Assembly (NCBI RefSeq): GCF_947179515.1
Contig: NC_067481.1
Coordinates: 8,005,570 to 8,069,569, forward strand
Reading direction: 5' to 3'
DNA: 64,000 nucleotides
Source: Apodemus sylvaticus
Lineage: Eukaryota; Chordata; Mammalia; Rodentia; Muridae
This document shows, one piece after another, positions 1 to 11,050 of this stretch. The notes under the pieces are model-generated. The model made no database searches and was not told the origin of the DNA. It worked only from the letters and a program-made list of their open reading frames with translations. Both the position numbers and the translations under genes were made by a program. The number at the start of each line of letters is the position of its first letter. Position 1 is the stretch's first letter.

Positions 1-437
1 AGAGCGGCAGGGGCAAGGCAGCTCTTTGGCTGTTTCCTTCTCTACCTGCTGGAAGGGAGGAGACACCCAGTGTCTCAGAGGTAGCTGGGAAGGGCCCGCG
101 CACAGAGAGCTGTCCTTGGTAAAGGAGCGATTTACCATCTGAAGGGCATGAAATCAGTGCATAAGCACTGTTCTTGCATTTGCTTCTTCAGGGACACCGG
201 GAGGCCCCCATCTCTTCTCTCTCCTTCCCAACACCCTCAGCCCCCCGAGATTTAGAGTCAGGATGCGATCTTCCCCTTGCTTCCATTACTTTAGCGCCTG
301 AGTTACTGAGCCATTATCCATTGAAGAGTTCTTCATTCGACCTCAAACAAAATCCCGAGGCACTGCCTAACAGGAGTCCGCTTACTGTTCGCCCCACCCC
401 TTAAGCTCCCTTCCCGGCCGGGCTTCCACTCACGTTC
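1..437. other. Unique sequence, no feature recognised
   Basis: The stretch has no SINE, LTR or simple repeat that I can recognise. Its reading frames are short and show no domain. It could be intronic or intergenic. Confidence 0.5.
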
Positions 438-550
438 GAGCCTTGGGCTAGACCTCCACCCCTCTGAGATTTATTTTCCTAATCTGTAAAATCTGGGGGT
501 TGAAATAGATGTCCCCTCCCCCGAAGGCCCTCTCAGTCTGTGATTTCCTT
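438..550 (+). repeat. MIR-like ancient SINE fragment
   Basis: The text runs through a ccttggg-type block and then ttcctaatctgtaaaat followed by gggggttgaaatagatg, which is the diverged MIR/THER1-type order (ccttgggcaagtcact, then ttcctcatctgtaaaat). The copy is old and truncated. Family assignment is by eye. Confidence 0.4.
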
Positions 551-962
551 CAGCCACTTCTTAGGGTTCAGAGGGCTACATCTCGGTCCCAAGGTCTGTA
601 TGCCTCTCCTGGCTCCCCCTCCACAAATACTGACTATGACACAGAGATGCAGGGCTTGGGAGATGGACAAAGTTAATAGGAGACAGGAAAGGACGGGCTG
701 AGAGAGACCCTCTCCTTCAGTAAACAAAGTGCTCTGGGAATTGATTCCCTCTGTTCCCGTTTACATGTGGCTCCCTCCCTCATGCTCCCCCCCCCGCCAG
801 CCCCACCCCCACCCCTACCCCCAGTGCAACGGGAAAAGACATCGCATGGAGATTAGCTACTATGTATTGAGGCTGCAATTTGCCTGCACGCTTATTATTC
901 CAGGAGCCCAACCACCATTCACGCAACTCCATCCTCTCTTCCTTGTTTTTCTTTGGTGTGTC

Positions 963-985
963 TATTTATTTATTTATTTATTTAT
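963..985. repeat. (TTTA)n microsatellite
   Basis: About six perfect copies of the tetranucleotide TTTA lie in otherwise unique sequence. Confidence 0.9.
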
Positions 986-986
986 C

Positions 987-2278
987 TTCTTCTTTAGACA
1001 ACTCGGGTCTGGGAAGGAGATGGATTCTCCGCCAGGTGCAGGATCAGTGTCCTCCAAAGATCTCAGCAGCGGGCATACTTGCTAATAGGTCTCTTCTCTC
1101 TTGGCAAAGCTGTTACCACCTGTTTCTGCAGATGTGCCATTCTTGACCAAGGCCACAGCCTTCCCAGCCAGAAGTCTAGGTGGACAGAGAGCACCAGCCA
1201 GCCTTCTAAGGACCAGGGAGCCTATATTTGCCCTGCCAGCTGCTTGCTCAGGCTCTGGTCTCTGAGTAATGAAGTCAGCCCGGGGTGGGGGAAGCAGAGC
1301 AGGTGGCTCTGATAAGGATGAAACAAAATGAATGTGTTTTCAAAGTTTCCCCCAGGCCCCAGCAGCATTCTGCAGAACTGTAATCCTATTTTGTAAATAG
1401 ATGGAATTGCTTTTTTTTTTTTTCTTCTCCCTTTTAACCCATTGGAGATACAAAGCCAGCTGTGGTTCTTCCTCAGAGTGAGCTGGGCCCCTCCTTTTTC
1501 CCTGTTTCTCATTGAAAGCAACCTGTCCCTTCCTTCCCAGTGGCCCTGTGTCCCCATGTGCTGATGTGAGGCTCAGGAAGGTGCTGGTCCTCCAGTTCTG
1601 CTCTGACCAGCCAGTGCCCAAAGCTGTAGTCAGAATTAGACCTCTCAGAGTCCCCGGGCTGGGAAGCAGGCTGGAGAACTGGGGTCTCTTCCGACTCCTT
1701 CCTGAGTCTCTCTCTTCTCTCCTGTACAGGTGTTGTTCGGACAGGGGATGTGGGCAGCCACAAGGGACCCCAGCAAAGTGTCCAGGAATGGCCTCTGGTG
1801 ACCCTTGAGGAATCTCTGGCTGTTTTCAGAGTCAGTGGAGACACAGCAGGACTTTCAAAGGGTAGCCATGACCCTATGTGGCCTCTGATGCTCCCCGCCC
1901 CCAGAGGCAGAGATTGGGGAGTCAAGATACCAAAACAACCATGTGACTGCAACGTAGGGACTTGGCTTAGAGAGACAGTGGTGGCCATGACTTGGTAACA
2001 TCCACCAGGCTCTAAGGACAGGCAATGGAGCCATCATTAGGAAAAATTCCTTGAGAACTGTCCTCTGATCATAATCTCCGTTACCATCTCAGTCAGAGAA
2101 GTTGTGGACAGCCACAACAGACCCTCCAGGTCAGGCCTGTTAATTATCTCTCAAAGCAGAGGCGGGGTGAGGTTGGGAGGGAGCTTGGAGCAAGGGGTTC
2201 CCACCCTTTCTGTGGTGACCAGCTGCCTTTATCCACCCATGCTCCTGTGCATAGCACCTCACCCATGTTCCCGTCTGT
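987..2278. other. Unique sequence, no gene recognised
   Basis: Only a short poly-T run near 1411 stands out. A minus-strand frame of 159 codons (1509-1988) shows no recognisable domain and has overlapping frames of similar length on both strands, as expected by chance in GC-balanced DNA. Confidence 0.5.
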
Positions 2279-2315
2279 AAGTCTAGCTAAGTCATTACTT
2301 GGCCAAGCTAGACTT
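2279..2315. repeat. 10-bp inverted repeat
   Basis: Perfect arms aagtctagct (2279-2288) and agctagactt (2306-2315) are separated by 17 bases. It could form a short hairpin. No flanking feature gives it a role. Confidence 0.6.
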
Positions 2316-2413
2316 CATTGGAATCTTGGCTTTGCTGGGCCCTTGGCATCTTATGAGGGATGAGAGACATTTGTTTATGTCTCTCCAGAAAAAGTTCGGA
2401 CACGTCAGAGAAG

Positions 2414-2418
<5 letters not shown>

Positions 2419-2475
<57 letters not shown>
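2419..2475. repeat. (AG)n microsatellite
   Basis: A pure AG dinucleotide run of 57 bases. It is polypurine with mirror symmetry, so it can adopt triplex-type structures. Confidence 0.97.
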
Positions 2476-2479
<4 letters not shown>

Positions 2480-2654
2480 TGGGATAGTCATAGCATCTGT
2501 TCCTCTCAAAGGCAGGTACACAAGGTGAGAAGGCTGGATAGGGCCTGTCCCTCCGCAACAGGGCATCTGTTCAACCTTTGACTAAATGGGCCCAGGGAGA
2601 AGTGGGGAACAGGGATGTGGTCACAGTGAATGGGGACAAGGCAGTGTTTGTGGG

Positions 2655-2855
2655 TCCTTTTTTTTTTTAAGATTTTATTTATTTTTTTTGCATATGAGTA
2701 CCCTGTAGCTGTCTTCAGACACACACGAGAAGAGGGCATCGGATCCCCTTAGATCCGATGGTTGTGAGCCGCGATGTGGTTGCTGGGATTTGAACTCAGG
2801 ACCTCTAGATGAGCAGCCTTTGGTGCTCTTAACTGCTGAGCAATCTCTCCAGCCT
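2655..2855 (-). mobile_element. B2 SINE, full length
   Basis: Read on the minus strand this is a tRNA-derived B2 element: the ggctggagagat-type head lies at 2840-2855 and the A-rich tail at 2658-2700. The internal tgaactcagg and cttcagacacac blocks are typical. It is flanked by a perfect 10-bp target duplication gtgtttgtgg at 2644-2653 and 2856-2865. Confidence 0.93.
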
Positions 2856-3427
2856 GTGTTTGTGGTTCTTAAGGCATTCCCCACACCTTTGCAGCCTCCC
2901 GTCTCAAATGTAGAGCTTAAGGAAATAGACATAATTATTGATGTTCAATGTCGTTTGATGGGGTCGTCCAGCTTGCTAGAGTTTGGTAATCTTCAAGACC
3001 ATAGTAGTAATGATCTTTTGTAGAATGGATGTTAAATACACATACACACACACCCCACACCTACCTGCTAAAGGCTTGCTAGCCAACCTGTTGCTATGGG
3101 GAGGTGGTGGAGCTACTAAAAGGTAAGGTATAATGAGAAGTTTCTAGGTCAGTGGGGCTGTGCCCTTGAGTAGAATGTGGGTTCCATGTCCCCTCTGCTC
3201 CATGGCTGACAGTGTGAACAGTTCTGTTCTATGACCCGGTTGTGCCAGAAGAGCTTTCTCCACAGGCTCCAAACCAAAATCTCCACTTGCTCATAGACTA
3301 GAACTTCCAAACTTTTTAAGCCAAAATAAACATTTTTATAAGCTCTGGTATTATGTTATAGTGACGGAAAGTCAAGGAACATAATGCCAAAGTACTATTT
3401 AAAGGTTTTGTTTCATTTTTAATTAAA

Positions 3428-3655
3428 AATGTGTGTGTGAACGTGGTCACACATATGCCACAGAACATGTATGAAGCTCAGAGAACAACTCTGGACATTG
3501 GTACTTGATTTCCACCTGAGTATACCAGACTAGCTGCTACACAAGCTACGGCCCCTTATCTCTGTACAGGAGTGCTGGGATTGCAGATGCTTGCACTGGC
3601 TTTGTCTGGCTGGCTTCTTTACAGCTTCTGGGAACTCAACCCCACTGAGCCGTCT
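3428..3655 (-). mobile_element. Degenerate B3/B4-type SINE
   Basis: The order TG-rich tail, cagagaacaact, gtgctgggattgcag, gggaactcaaccc, ctgagccgtct is that of an old B3/B4-type element on the minus strand. It is diverged and its borders are approximate. Confidence 0.5.
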
Positions 3656-3663
3656 TTCTAGAC

Positions 3664-3882
3664 CAGTGGTTCCCAACCTTCCTAATGCTGCGATGCTTTC
3701 ACACAGTTGTGGTGACCCCTGTCCCTAACATTATTTCCGTTGCTACTTCGTAACTGTAATTTTGCTACTGTAATGAATGTAGGTAGTGTAAGTATCTGAC
3801 ATGCAGGGTAGCTGATACATGTCTCTGTGAAAAGATTGTTTGAGCCTCAAAAGGGTCACGACTCAAAGGTTTAGAGCCTCTG
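3664..3882. mobile_element. URR1-type hAT-Charlie DNA transposon
   Basis: It opens with cagtggttcccaacctt and closes with the related inverse aaggtttagagcctctg, the terminal inverted repeats of the rodent URR1 nonautonomous hAT family. Flanking 8-mers ttctagac (3656-3663) and ctctagag (3883-3890) share the six central bases, which fits a decayed 8-bp hAT target duplication. Confidence 0.85.
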
Positions 3883-3919
3883 CTCTAGAGCCATCCTTTA
3901 TTAAAGGTAAGGGCAGAAT

Positions 3920-4110
3920 TCCTTGCAACTCAGGCTGACTTCAAATCCAAAATGAAGCAGAGGATGGCCTTGACTTCTGATATTCTCGATTTCACTTTTC
4001 CAGTGCTGGGATTACAGCCGAGTGTTACCATACCTGGATTATGAAGTCAGTTTCTTGAATATTAAGCAAGTATCTCACCAGTGGGACTACACCCGCAGCG
4101 CCCATAGTTC
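3920..4110 (-). mobile_element. Degenerate B1/B4-type SINE fragment
   Basis: The blocks ggatggccttgacttctgat and cagtgctgggattacagccg are a decayed B1-like body read on the minus strand. The edges are uncertain. Confidence 0.45.
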
Positions 4111-5954
4111 ATAGATAAGGATTATCATCACAGAGAGGATGGCTTGCTGGTGGACAGACGCGTGCCTGGCCTTGATGCCCCCCTCTCCAGACGTTGCCTT
4201 GTACAGAACTAGCCTCCTCACAAACAGCCACCTTCTTCATAATGGGTTGGCTTGCCAAATATCACCACAGCTGGGCTTGTTGGCTGATGTCATTTCTCAC
4301 AGAAGAGGGGTGGGAAGGGTCACGGAACCCTCTCCTTAGTGTCCAGCTACTCCTCCTAACCAGTTGCATGCAATTCTGCCCTAACTGAATATGACCTGGC
4401 GTCTCAGAGACAGGCTGGAGTTTACAGGATGGGGAAGACTGGGGCATGAGGCTCCATCTTTGTAGCCATGGTGAAGCCTTCCAGTGCAGCCGCTCTTGTC
4501 TGTAGCCCTTCGCCCGTGCTCTGAAAGTAAGCCCAGTAAACTCACTGGTTCCCAGAGAGATCGCTGCTGAATCGAACTTTGGTTTCTCATTGGGTCCTTT
4601 GAAAGGAGGGTGTGGGTAACCATTGTCAAGTGCTCCTGTCTCCTAAACAGGAGAAAATTCTCCCAGCATTCCTTGACAGCACCATATATCCGGGTAGAAA
4701 GAGCCTACATTGGCTGGCGCCTTCTAGAGACTGCTAGAGCAGAGGAAGGTACTTCCTATACAGTTCACGCGGCTTCTGGGATAAGGTAGGCAAGCTCTTT
4801 TCTCTCAGGCCCCTTTCCCTCCGCCATCCTTTCTGTGAAGCTGTTGCTCTCTGAGCTTCACCGCCAATCAGATTGCATAACTGAGGAGGCCGCCCGGGGT
4901 GCTGGGCTAGGACCCAGCGGGAGTCACGGTACTGGAAGGGATGGCAGCGATGTGGGGGCGTGGCTTCTAGAGTAATGATGGGAAAGAGCAGGAGCAACTA
5001 GCTCTGCCTGTCTTGGCGCCCCTTGCAGCCAGCCCCAGGTGAGGGAGACCCCGGGGGCTCGGGTGGATTCGTTGAAGGTCATGTCTTTGAAATCCAATTC
5101 ACCCCTTGTCCAGGACTTGAAATGGTCCATTTGCTGAATTTACTTGCTGTCTTCCCCCCCTCAGCTTTGTTGACCGGTTCTCGTTCTGTCTTCATAACAG
5201 CATTTTAAGGGATTGACCTACAGCTGCTAAGAGGTTCCTTAGGTCGTTGGGCCCAGAGGCTCACTTGGGCTATTCCATGTAATTGGGTTTTATGGACAGA
5301 CAAGGCAATATGAAGGCACATGCATCATGGGGGCCCGGGAACCTGCCAGCCGACTGGCACCATGGGAAGAACAAGATGAGAGCTACAGCCATCACCATGG
5401 ATACAGATTGAGGGTGTCCACATCACAGCAGCTCTGGGAGCCACTGACCCCATATTCAGGATGCTTTCTGGTCCCCAAATGTATACACATCCCTGTGGAA
5501 GCTCTATAGAGTCTACAGAGTGGCATTTGGGTATGGGCCACGAGGACAGGAACTCTGTCTCCTACGGTCTGCATACAGTGGCTGGCAAACAACCACGAGG
5601 CAATGGTGCTAGGCAGAGACAAGGCTAGAAACTTGGACTCGTGGTTGTGGCCTAGTGCTTTCTCATGTGGGGTGACTTTCCAGCCCAGTGATGTGCACAG
5701 GGCTGGACCTGAGAGTCAGTTGACATCGTCTTACGTGTGTAGGAAAGGAACAGAGCAGAGGTGGCCTGAGGCTTGTGGCTGTGGTGGCCTCTGGGCTTGA
5801 GCCTTCTCTTTATCTCTTGCTATTCTCCGCCCCCTTTTCCCGATCCTTCCTCTGCCCCAATGGCCCAGAAAGGATGGATGAGTCGCCCTCCTGTGGGAAG
5901 CATGGAGCCTCTAGTGCTGAGAGGGAGCAGTCACTTGCTATATGAGGCTGGCAC
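4111..5954. other. Unique sequence, no gene recognised
   Basis: No repeat or coding signature was recognised across about 1.8 kb. The frames here are all under 90 codons and overlap on both strands. Confidence 0.5.
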
Positions 5955-6165
5955 ACATTTGAGGTTTATTGGTGCCGTCCATGTGCTAGGCACGTCCTAG
6001 ACACTCTCCCTACCCTGTGTGGATGGCACTGTCAGGTGTAGCTCTATACAGAGAAGATGGCATGGCACAGAGTGGATGTGTGACTTGCCCAAAGCCACCA
6101 AGCTAAGCGGAGGTGTCAGACTGGATCCAAAGGGCTTGCTCTAAATCTGTTGTTTAGGCTGTCAT
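5955..6165 (-). mobile_element. MIR ancient SINE
   Basis: The plus strand reads like the reverse complement of MIR: gtgctaggcac, ccctgtgtggatgg, gacttgcccaaagccaccaag, agcggaggtgtcagactgg. These blocks are in the right order and spacing for a nearly complete copy. Confidence 0.7.
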
Positions 6166-6209
6166 TAGAACCAACCATTCTGATGACCTTATGCGTGGTG
6201 TGACAGCAG

Positions 6210-6296
6210 TGTGTGTGTGTGTGTGTGTGTGGTGTGTATGTGGTGTGTGTGTGTGTGTGTGGTGTGTGTATGTGGTGTGTGTGTGTGTGTGTGTGT
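6210..6296. repeat. (TG)n microsatellite with higher-order pattern
   Basis: A TG array interrupted by GTGTATGTGGTGTG-type variants that recur at about 30-bp intervals, so the array has begun to evolve as a minisatellite. Confidence 0.95.
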
Positions 6297-6334
6297 ACCA
6301 CTCCACTGGCATACCTCTTGAGAAGTTATCTTAC

Positions 6335-6542
6335 AATTTATTGTATTCTGTATATATTGGTGTTTTGCCTGCATGCATGTCTGTGCACCAGGTGTGTGCC
6401 TGGTGCCCACGGAGGCCAGGAGGGGGCATTGGATCCACTGTGACTGGAGTTACAGATGGTTGAGAGCTGCCATGTGGGGGCTGAGAATCAAACCCAGATC
6501 CTCTGGAAGAGCACTCAGTGCTGAACATCTCTCCAGCTCCCC
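6335..6542 (-). mobile_element. B3A-type SINE
   Basis: Minus-strand B3A signature: tttgcctgcatgcatgtctgtgcacc, tggtgcccacggaggcc, gggcattggatcc, gagttacagatggtt, tctggaagagcac, catctctccagct in order. It is moderately diverged. Confidence 0.85.
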
Positions 6543-7833
6543 CTTGAGGATCTTTAGGGAAACAGTTTCTTGTACTTTTCTCCCTAACTGGATTGTTTCT
6601 AGTGATGGCTGCGGTCTGGTTCTTGGAGGTCGCGGCAGCCCCTGCTGGTTCTTATGCACCTCTATGTCTGGTACCTTCATTTTTTTCTTCCTTCTGCAGT
6701 TACCTCGTTCTGGCCCAGCCTTGGCCTTTTTCACAGAACACTGCTTCACCACTTTTCTTAGCTCATTCCCCAGCTTTCCAGGGTTGGTTTAAATCCAGAG
6801 CTCTCTATCCACAGGGTTTCCAGAGCAATTTGCCTCTCAGGAAGGGCACAGGTAGGGGACAGCCACAGTGACCTCGAATGTACCCTTCCTTGTCCCGCCA
6901 ACCCCAAGCCCTTCTATCTCCGCCCCCCGGGAGGCATTGAGAGACTCCCACAAGCCACTGCGTTTCTCTCCAGCTCATGGCCACCGCTCCCTGTGAACAT
7001 CCATCTGCAGTAGTACTGCTGGGTTTCTATTCTCCCCTGGAGAAACGGAGCCAGCCCTGCCCCTCGGGGAAGCCAGCACCTCTGAGAGTCCTAATGCCCT
7101 CCCCACCGGTCTCCAGACAATAGAAAGTCATTTCTGGTGGGAGGAAGTGGTGCGGAGGGGTGTGTGGGGGGTGGGGGCTGTGTGAACTCAAATTGTTGCC
7201 TCGTAACTGCAACAAAAGGAAATGTAGGCCAACAGTCCTTGGAGCTGGCTGCTCTGCTACGAGGAATCGCGCTGGCCAGAAAGCACTCACTAATGGTCTC
7301 TTCCTCGTCTCCTTCTAGCTAATGATAAATAATGTGTATTTTTAGTTTGGAATTGAATTTCATCTCTCTGTTGCTGGTATGTTTCTGGTGGGTTTTTTTT
7401 TTTCTTCCTTTCTCCCTTGGGGCCCGGAAACCAGACATTTGTACACGGACTGTGCACATTTATTCCCTGCTAGAAACTGACATATGGACTTATTATATCT
7501 CCACATTCTTATTGTCACTCTCCCCCCAAACCACTCACCTGGCTGAGCCAGGTGGAGAACCGCCTCTAAGAGGCCTCTTCAGAAGGCATCTTGTAGATGG
7601 GAGACAAGGGACTGACTGGTCTCTGTCATTGATTGCTGTCCCCAACTTGAATGGGCCTTGGGTCTATCCAACATGTGTGGTCCATTGGGTCTGGGATGAG
7701 CCTTTGAGAACCACTGGCCTAAATCGTTCCTATGCAAAATGTGGTCCTGGGAACAACAGCCCCAGGTTATTGGGAACCTGGTGGTGATGGATGCTTGGGC
7801 TCAGTCCAGCTCTGAGAAAACTGCACATTTGGG
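6543..7833. other. Unique sequence with AT-rich island near 7310-7370
   Basis: No coding or repeat element was recognised. The segment around 7315-7345 (tctagctaatgataaataatg) is AT-rich with TAAT cores and stands out from GC-richer flanks, but there is too little to call an enhancer. Confidence 0.4.
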
Positions 7834-8090
7834 AGGCTGGGGAGATGGCTCAGTCAGTAGAAACCTGGTGTGTCAGCAGGAGGACTGAGGTTGGGTCCCC
7901 AGCACCCACATAAGAGGCCTGACATGGTGGGTGTGCACCTGTAACTCCACTGCTGGGGTGCAGAGGAGGAACTGGAAGCTCCTGGGAGCTCAGAAACCAG
8001 AGGATCCTGGGAGCTCATTGTTCATACAGTCTAGCTGAATCAGCAAGCTCCAGATTCGGTGAGAGACTCTGCCTCAAACTAATAATATGG
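7834..8090 (+). mobile_element. B4-type SINE (ID/B1 fusion), first of a pair
   Basis: It begins aggctggggagatggctcag, continues with gggtccccagcacccacat, ggtgggtgtgcacctgtaac and ends with ggtgagagactctgcctcaaa. This order is the B4A layout. It abuts a second B4 copy in the same orientation. Confidence 0.8.
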
Positions 8091-8450
8091 AGGGGGTGGG
8101 GAGGGGAGCTCAGTGGGTAAGAGCAGGAGTGGGCAAGTAAGAGGTCCTAAGTTCGAATCCCCAGCACCTCTGTAAAGTCAGACATGGAGCCGTCCGCGTG
8201 CCTTAAATCCCAGCTTCAGAGACAGGCAGATCTGTCCCTGGCTGAAATGTAAGCTTCAGGTTCGGTGAGAGACCTGGTCTCAGGAAATAAGATGGAGGAT
8301 TATTGAGGAAGACAGCTGGTATACGCCTCTGGCCTCACCTCTACCTGTGCTCTCATGGGTCCATATCCATGTGTAAGCACACACTATACTCCCCACACCA
8401 GTAAGGTAGAGAGACTGAAGAAGACACTTGATGTTGACTTCCAGGTTTGT

Positions 8451-8451
<1 letters not shown>
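8091..8451 (+). mobile_element. B4-type SINE, second of a pair
   Basis: A second head (gaggggagctcagtgggtaag) follows the first copy directly, then cgaatccccagcacc, ggttcggtgagagacctgg, attgaggaagacagctgg. The copy runs into a CT/CA dinucleotide array at its tail. Confidence 0.8.
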
Positions 8452-8510
<59 letters not shown>

Positions 8511-8512
8511 CA
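8452..8512. repeat. (CT)n(CA)n compound microsatellite
   Basis: About 36 bases of CT switch directly to about 24 bases of CA. It probably grew from the B4 tail upstream. Confidence 0.97.
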
Positions 8513-8759
8513 AGTTTTATAACAAGTTTTTCTAGTGATCTGAATGCATCCCACAGATTGAGATACACTGACCTGAATCAGGACCCAGGACTCCCTCCCC
8601 TCCCCCACAACCTTATCTTCACATTGGAACCATCCTGGGAGTTTTGAAAACATCCCGAAGATCATGCTGCACCCAGGCCAATTAAGACATCCTGTCGGAA
8701 GCAGGACCCCAGGGCATCTGTGTATCCTAAAGTCTCCCCCCCAGGGATGCTGTGAGCAG

Positions 8760-8804
8760 GCGTATCCGAAAGCCGTATAGCCGAAAGCCGCGTATCCGAG
8801 AGCC
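8760..8804. repeat. 15-bp x 3 CpG-rich tandem repeat
   Basis: Three 15-base units start at 8760, 8775 and 8790, built on GTAT(C/A)CGA(A/G)AGCC-like sequence. Each keeps CpG dinucleotides, which is unusual in this CpG-poor setting. Confidence 0.85.
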
Positions 8805-9290
8805 GCTCTTCTGAGAGGAGTTGAGTTGGAAATGTGTCTATGCAGCTCTGACCTTGAGCCCAGGCAGGGTCCCTGTTCTTTCTCTGTGGCCACTCATCCG
8901 CGCCAACTCAGTGGTCCAGAGAGTTCGCCTTTGCTTCCTTCAGAGCTCCAGGGTCATTCGTTCACCTGCTCTGGGAGCTGGCTGACTCCGGTTGTGTATG
9001 CACTCTGACTTCAGCTTGGCTGACTACGGCCGGGGGAGGATAGATGCAGGCAAAATTGGCTGAGCCAGGCACTGCTTTACCCCATTGGCCTAATTAGAGC
9101 AAGGCCTACAAGGGCCTACTTCCCATGGTTGTGAAATTCCAGGACTTAAGTCCTTTTGAATTAAATCCCGTGTCAAATGCTCAGCAAACCAGCCTTCGCT
9201 CCTCTTCCAAGCCCATGGCAGACATCATCAATCAATCAGCGAGCTCTTTCTCAGGATCTGAGGTGGAGGCTGAAGGGTTTTTCTCTATAG
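8805..9290. other. Unique sequence, no feature recognised
   Basis: Mostly unique. No coding exon, SINE or LTR was identified. Confidence 0.5.
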
Positions 9291-9478
9291 CAGTGGTTCT
9301 CAACTCCTGGGTCATGACCCCTTTGGGGGTGGCATTTCAGATATTTACATTAAAATTCATAACAGTAGCAATTTACAGTTATGAAGTAGCAATAAAATAA
9401 TTTTATGGTTGGGGGAGTCATCACGACATAAGGAACTGTATTAAGAGGTCTCAGCATTAGGGAGGTTGCGAACTATTG
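9291..9478. mobile_element. URR1-type hAT-Charlie DNA transposon
   Basis: It opens with cagtggttctcaact and has the internal gggtcatgacccctttggggg and ttatgaagtagcaa blocks of URR1, in the orientation opposite to the copy at 3.7 kb. The 8-mers ctctatag (9283-9290) and ctctgtag (9479-9486) match at 7 of 8 positions, the 8-bp duplication typical of hAT insertion. Confidence 0.9.
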
Positions 9479-9486
9479 CTCTGTAG

Positions 9487-10080
9487 TATCCAGGCAGATT
9501 GGATGGACCAGCAGGGGCATAGCAGATGGAGGCAGTCTACCTTTCCAGGGTCAGCATCAGCCTGTCTCCCAGGAAGATGCTCCCGACGCCAAATTACCAA
9601 AACTCAGATAATGTCTGTTCCTTAGTGCTGAGGTCTGCTTAATCCTCTGTAGGGGTGAAAGGCAGCTTTTGGTCCATCCTGATAACACAGAGCTTAGGGA
9701 CCAGGGAGGTCTCACCAACTCATGCATAAGAGATGTGTGCAGGCTTGGACTCAGGCTACTGGTTTATCCAATTACATCATTTTCAGAAAAACCACGGAGA
9801 CCCGGATTCGGGCTCCCACTTGTCCTGGCCCAGATGGAAGGCGGCCAATGGGATGTATGTCCAAAAACAGATGCTCTGGGTCAAAAGATACTAAGTAAAA
9901 ATGCCTTGAACATCCTCCAAAGAGTGCGCCAAGTCAGGGTGATGCAGAGAGGGGCAGCGTGGCATCTTGGACTTAATTGTCTTTCGTGACCTGATGCTCT
10001 CCCTGCCGAGGCCACCAGCTAGCCTGTCTGTCTGCTTGCTTGTCGGCCTTTCTTCTTTTTGTTCAATTGTTTGATTGTTT
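9487..10080. other. Unique sequence, no feature recognised
   Basis: A 106-codon plus frame (9669-9989) is open but shows no domain, and no splice context or repeat explains it. I treat it as chance. Confidence 0.45.
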
Positions 10081-10211
10081 TAAAGACAGGGTCTCATATA
10101 GTCCAGGCTACCCTCCAACATACTATGTAGTCCAGGCTGGCCTTGAACTCCCTATCCTCTGGCTTCCATCTCCCAAGAGCGAGGATCACGGGCCTGCTCT
10201 AACACACCCGG
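10081..10211 (-). mobile_element. Older B1 SINE
   Basis: Minus-strand B1 body: agacagggtctcatatagtcc, tagtccaggctggccttgaact, then a decayed agagcgaggatcacgggcctg head. Divergence is higher than for the young B1 copies elsewhere in the window. Confidence 0.75.
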
Positions 10212-10524
10212 GAACCTATTCATGTCAGCCTTCAAGTCTCTTACCTTCCCCCAATACTAGACAAGTTCCAGGAGGTGTTCAGCTTCATCTTTGGATCTGG
10301 GAAGATCAAAGGGAGAAGACCTAGGCTGTGAGTGCTTCAGGCCCGGTCCAGGGAAATTAGGCTGCTGAGGAAGAGCCCTCACCTGCCTTCCCAGCTCTGT
10401 CCCCAGTGGCTGAAAAATGCTCCTGGCCTTCACTGACATCTAAAGATAGAAGGAAGTGCAGCACTGGTGGCTTTCATGCTCTGTGTGAGTGTGCCAGTGG
10501 GACTTGGGATCCTGGCAGTAGCTG

Positions 10525-10526
<2 letters not shown>

Positions 10527-10558
<32 letters not shown>
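10527..10558. repeat. (GT)n microsatellite
   Basis: Sixteen uninterrupted GT units followed by imperfect GTATGT sequence. Confidence 0.95.
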
Positions 10559-10570
<12 letters not shown>

Positions 10571-10789
10571 GCATATACACACAGAATATGCATGCTTGTG
10601 TGCTTGTGCATATGTGTGTACATTCTGGAAAGCCTGCATCTCTGCTCTTCCTGACAACCCCTGTCAGGGTGTGGCTTTCTGTGTGGACAGGGATCTGTGG
10701 TCCACAACAGAGGAGGGTCAGCTCCAGAAGTAAAGCAGGGTGCAGGCCTGTGGGGATAGGGCAGGTGTGGAGTAGAGTCTCATTTCTTT

Positions 10790-10832
10790 TTTCTTATTTT
10801 AAACAATCTATCTGTACGCCTGTCTGTCTATC

Positions 10833-10863
<31 letters not shown>

Positions 10864-11050
10864 TGTATGTATGTATGTATGTATGTTCGTACGTACGTAT
10901 GTATGTGTGAGCATGTGTACCGTGGCACACATCTGAGGTCAGAGAACAATTGTGGGAGTTCGTTCTTTTTATCACGTGGCTTGGGAGACTAAACTCAGGT
11001 GTCAGGCTTGGTGGCAGACATCTTTACTTGTAGAGGCATCTCCCGCCCCG
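10790..11050 (-). mobile_element. B3 SINE with expanded tail
   Basis: The head half is clear on the minus strand: catgtgtaccgtggcacacat, gaggtcagagaacaattgtgg, actcaggtgtcaggcttggtgg, catctcccgccccg. Its tail has expanded into an ATGT array (10834-10906). Confidence 0.8.
10834..10906. repeat. (ATGT)n microsatellite in a B3 tail
   Basis: About 14 perfect ATGT units followed by ACGT variants. It sits where the A-rich/TG-rich tail of the B3 element is expected. Confidence 0.95.

Noticed and set aside
8384..8893. 169-codon minus frame with GYAAFGYTAFGYA-like repeats
   Set aside because: It runs through a B4 tail, the CT/CA array and the 15-bp tandem repeat, with no domain.
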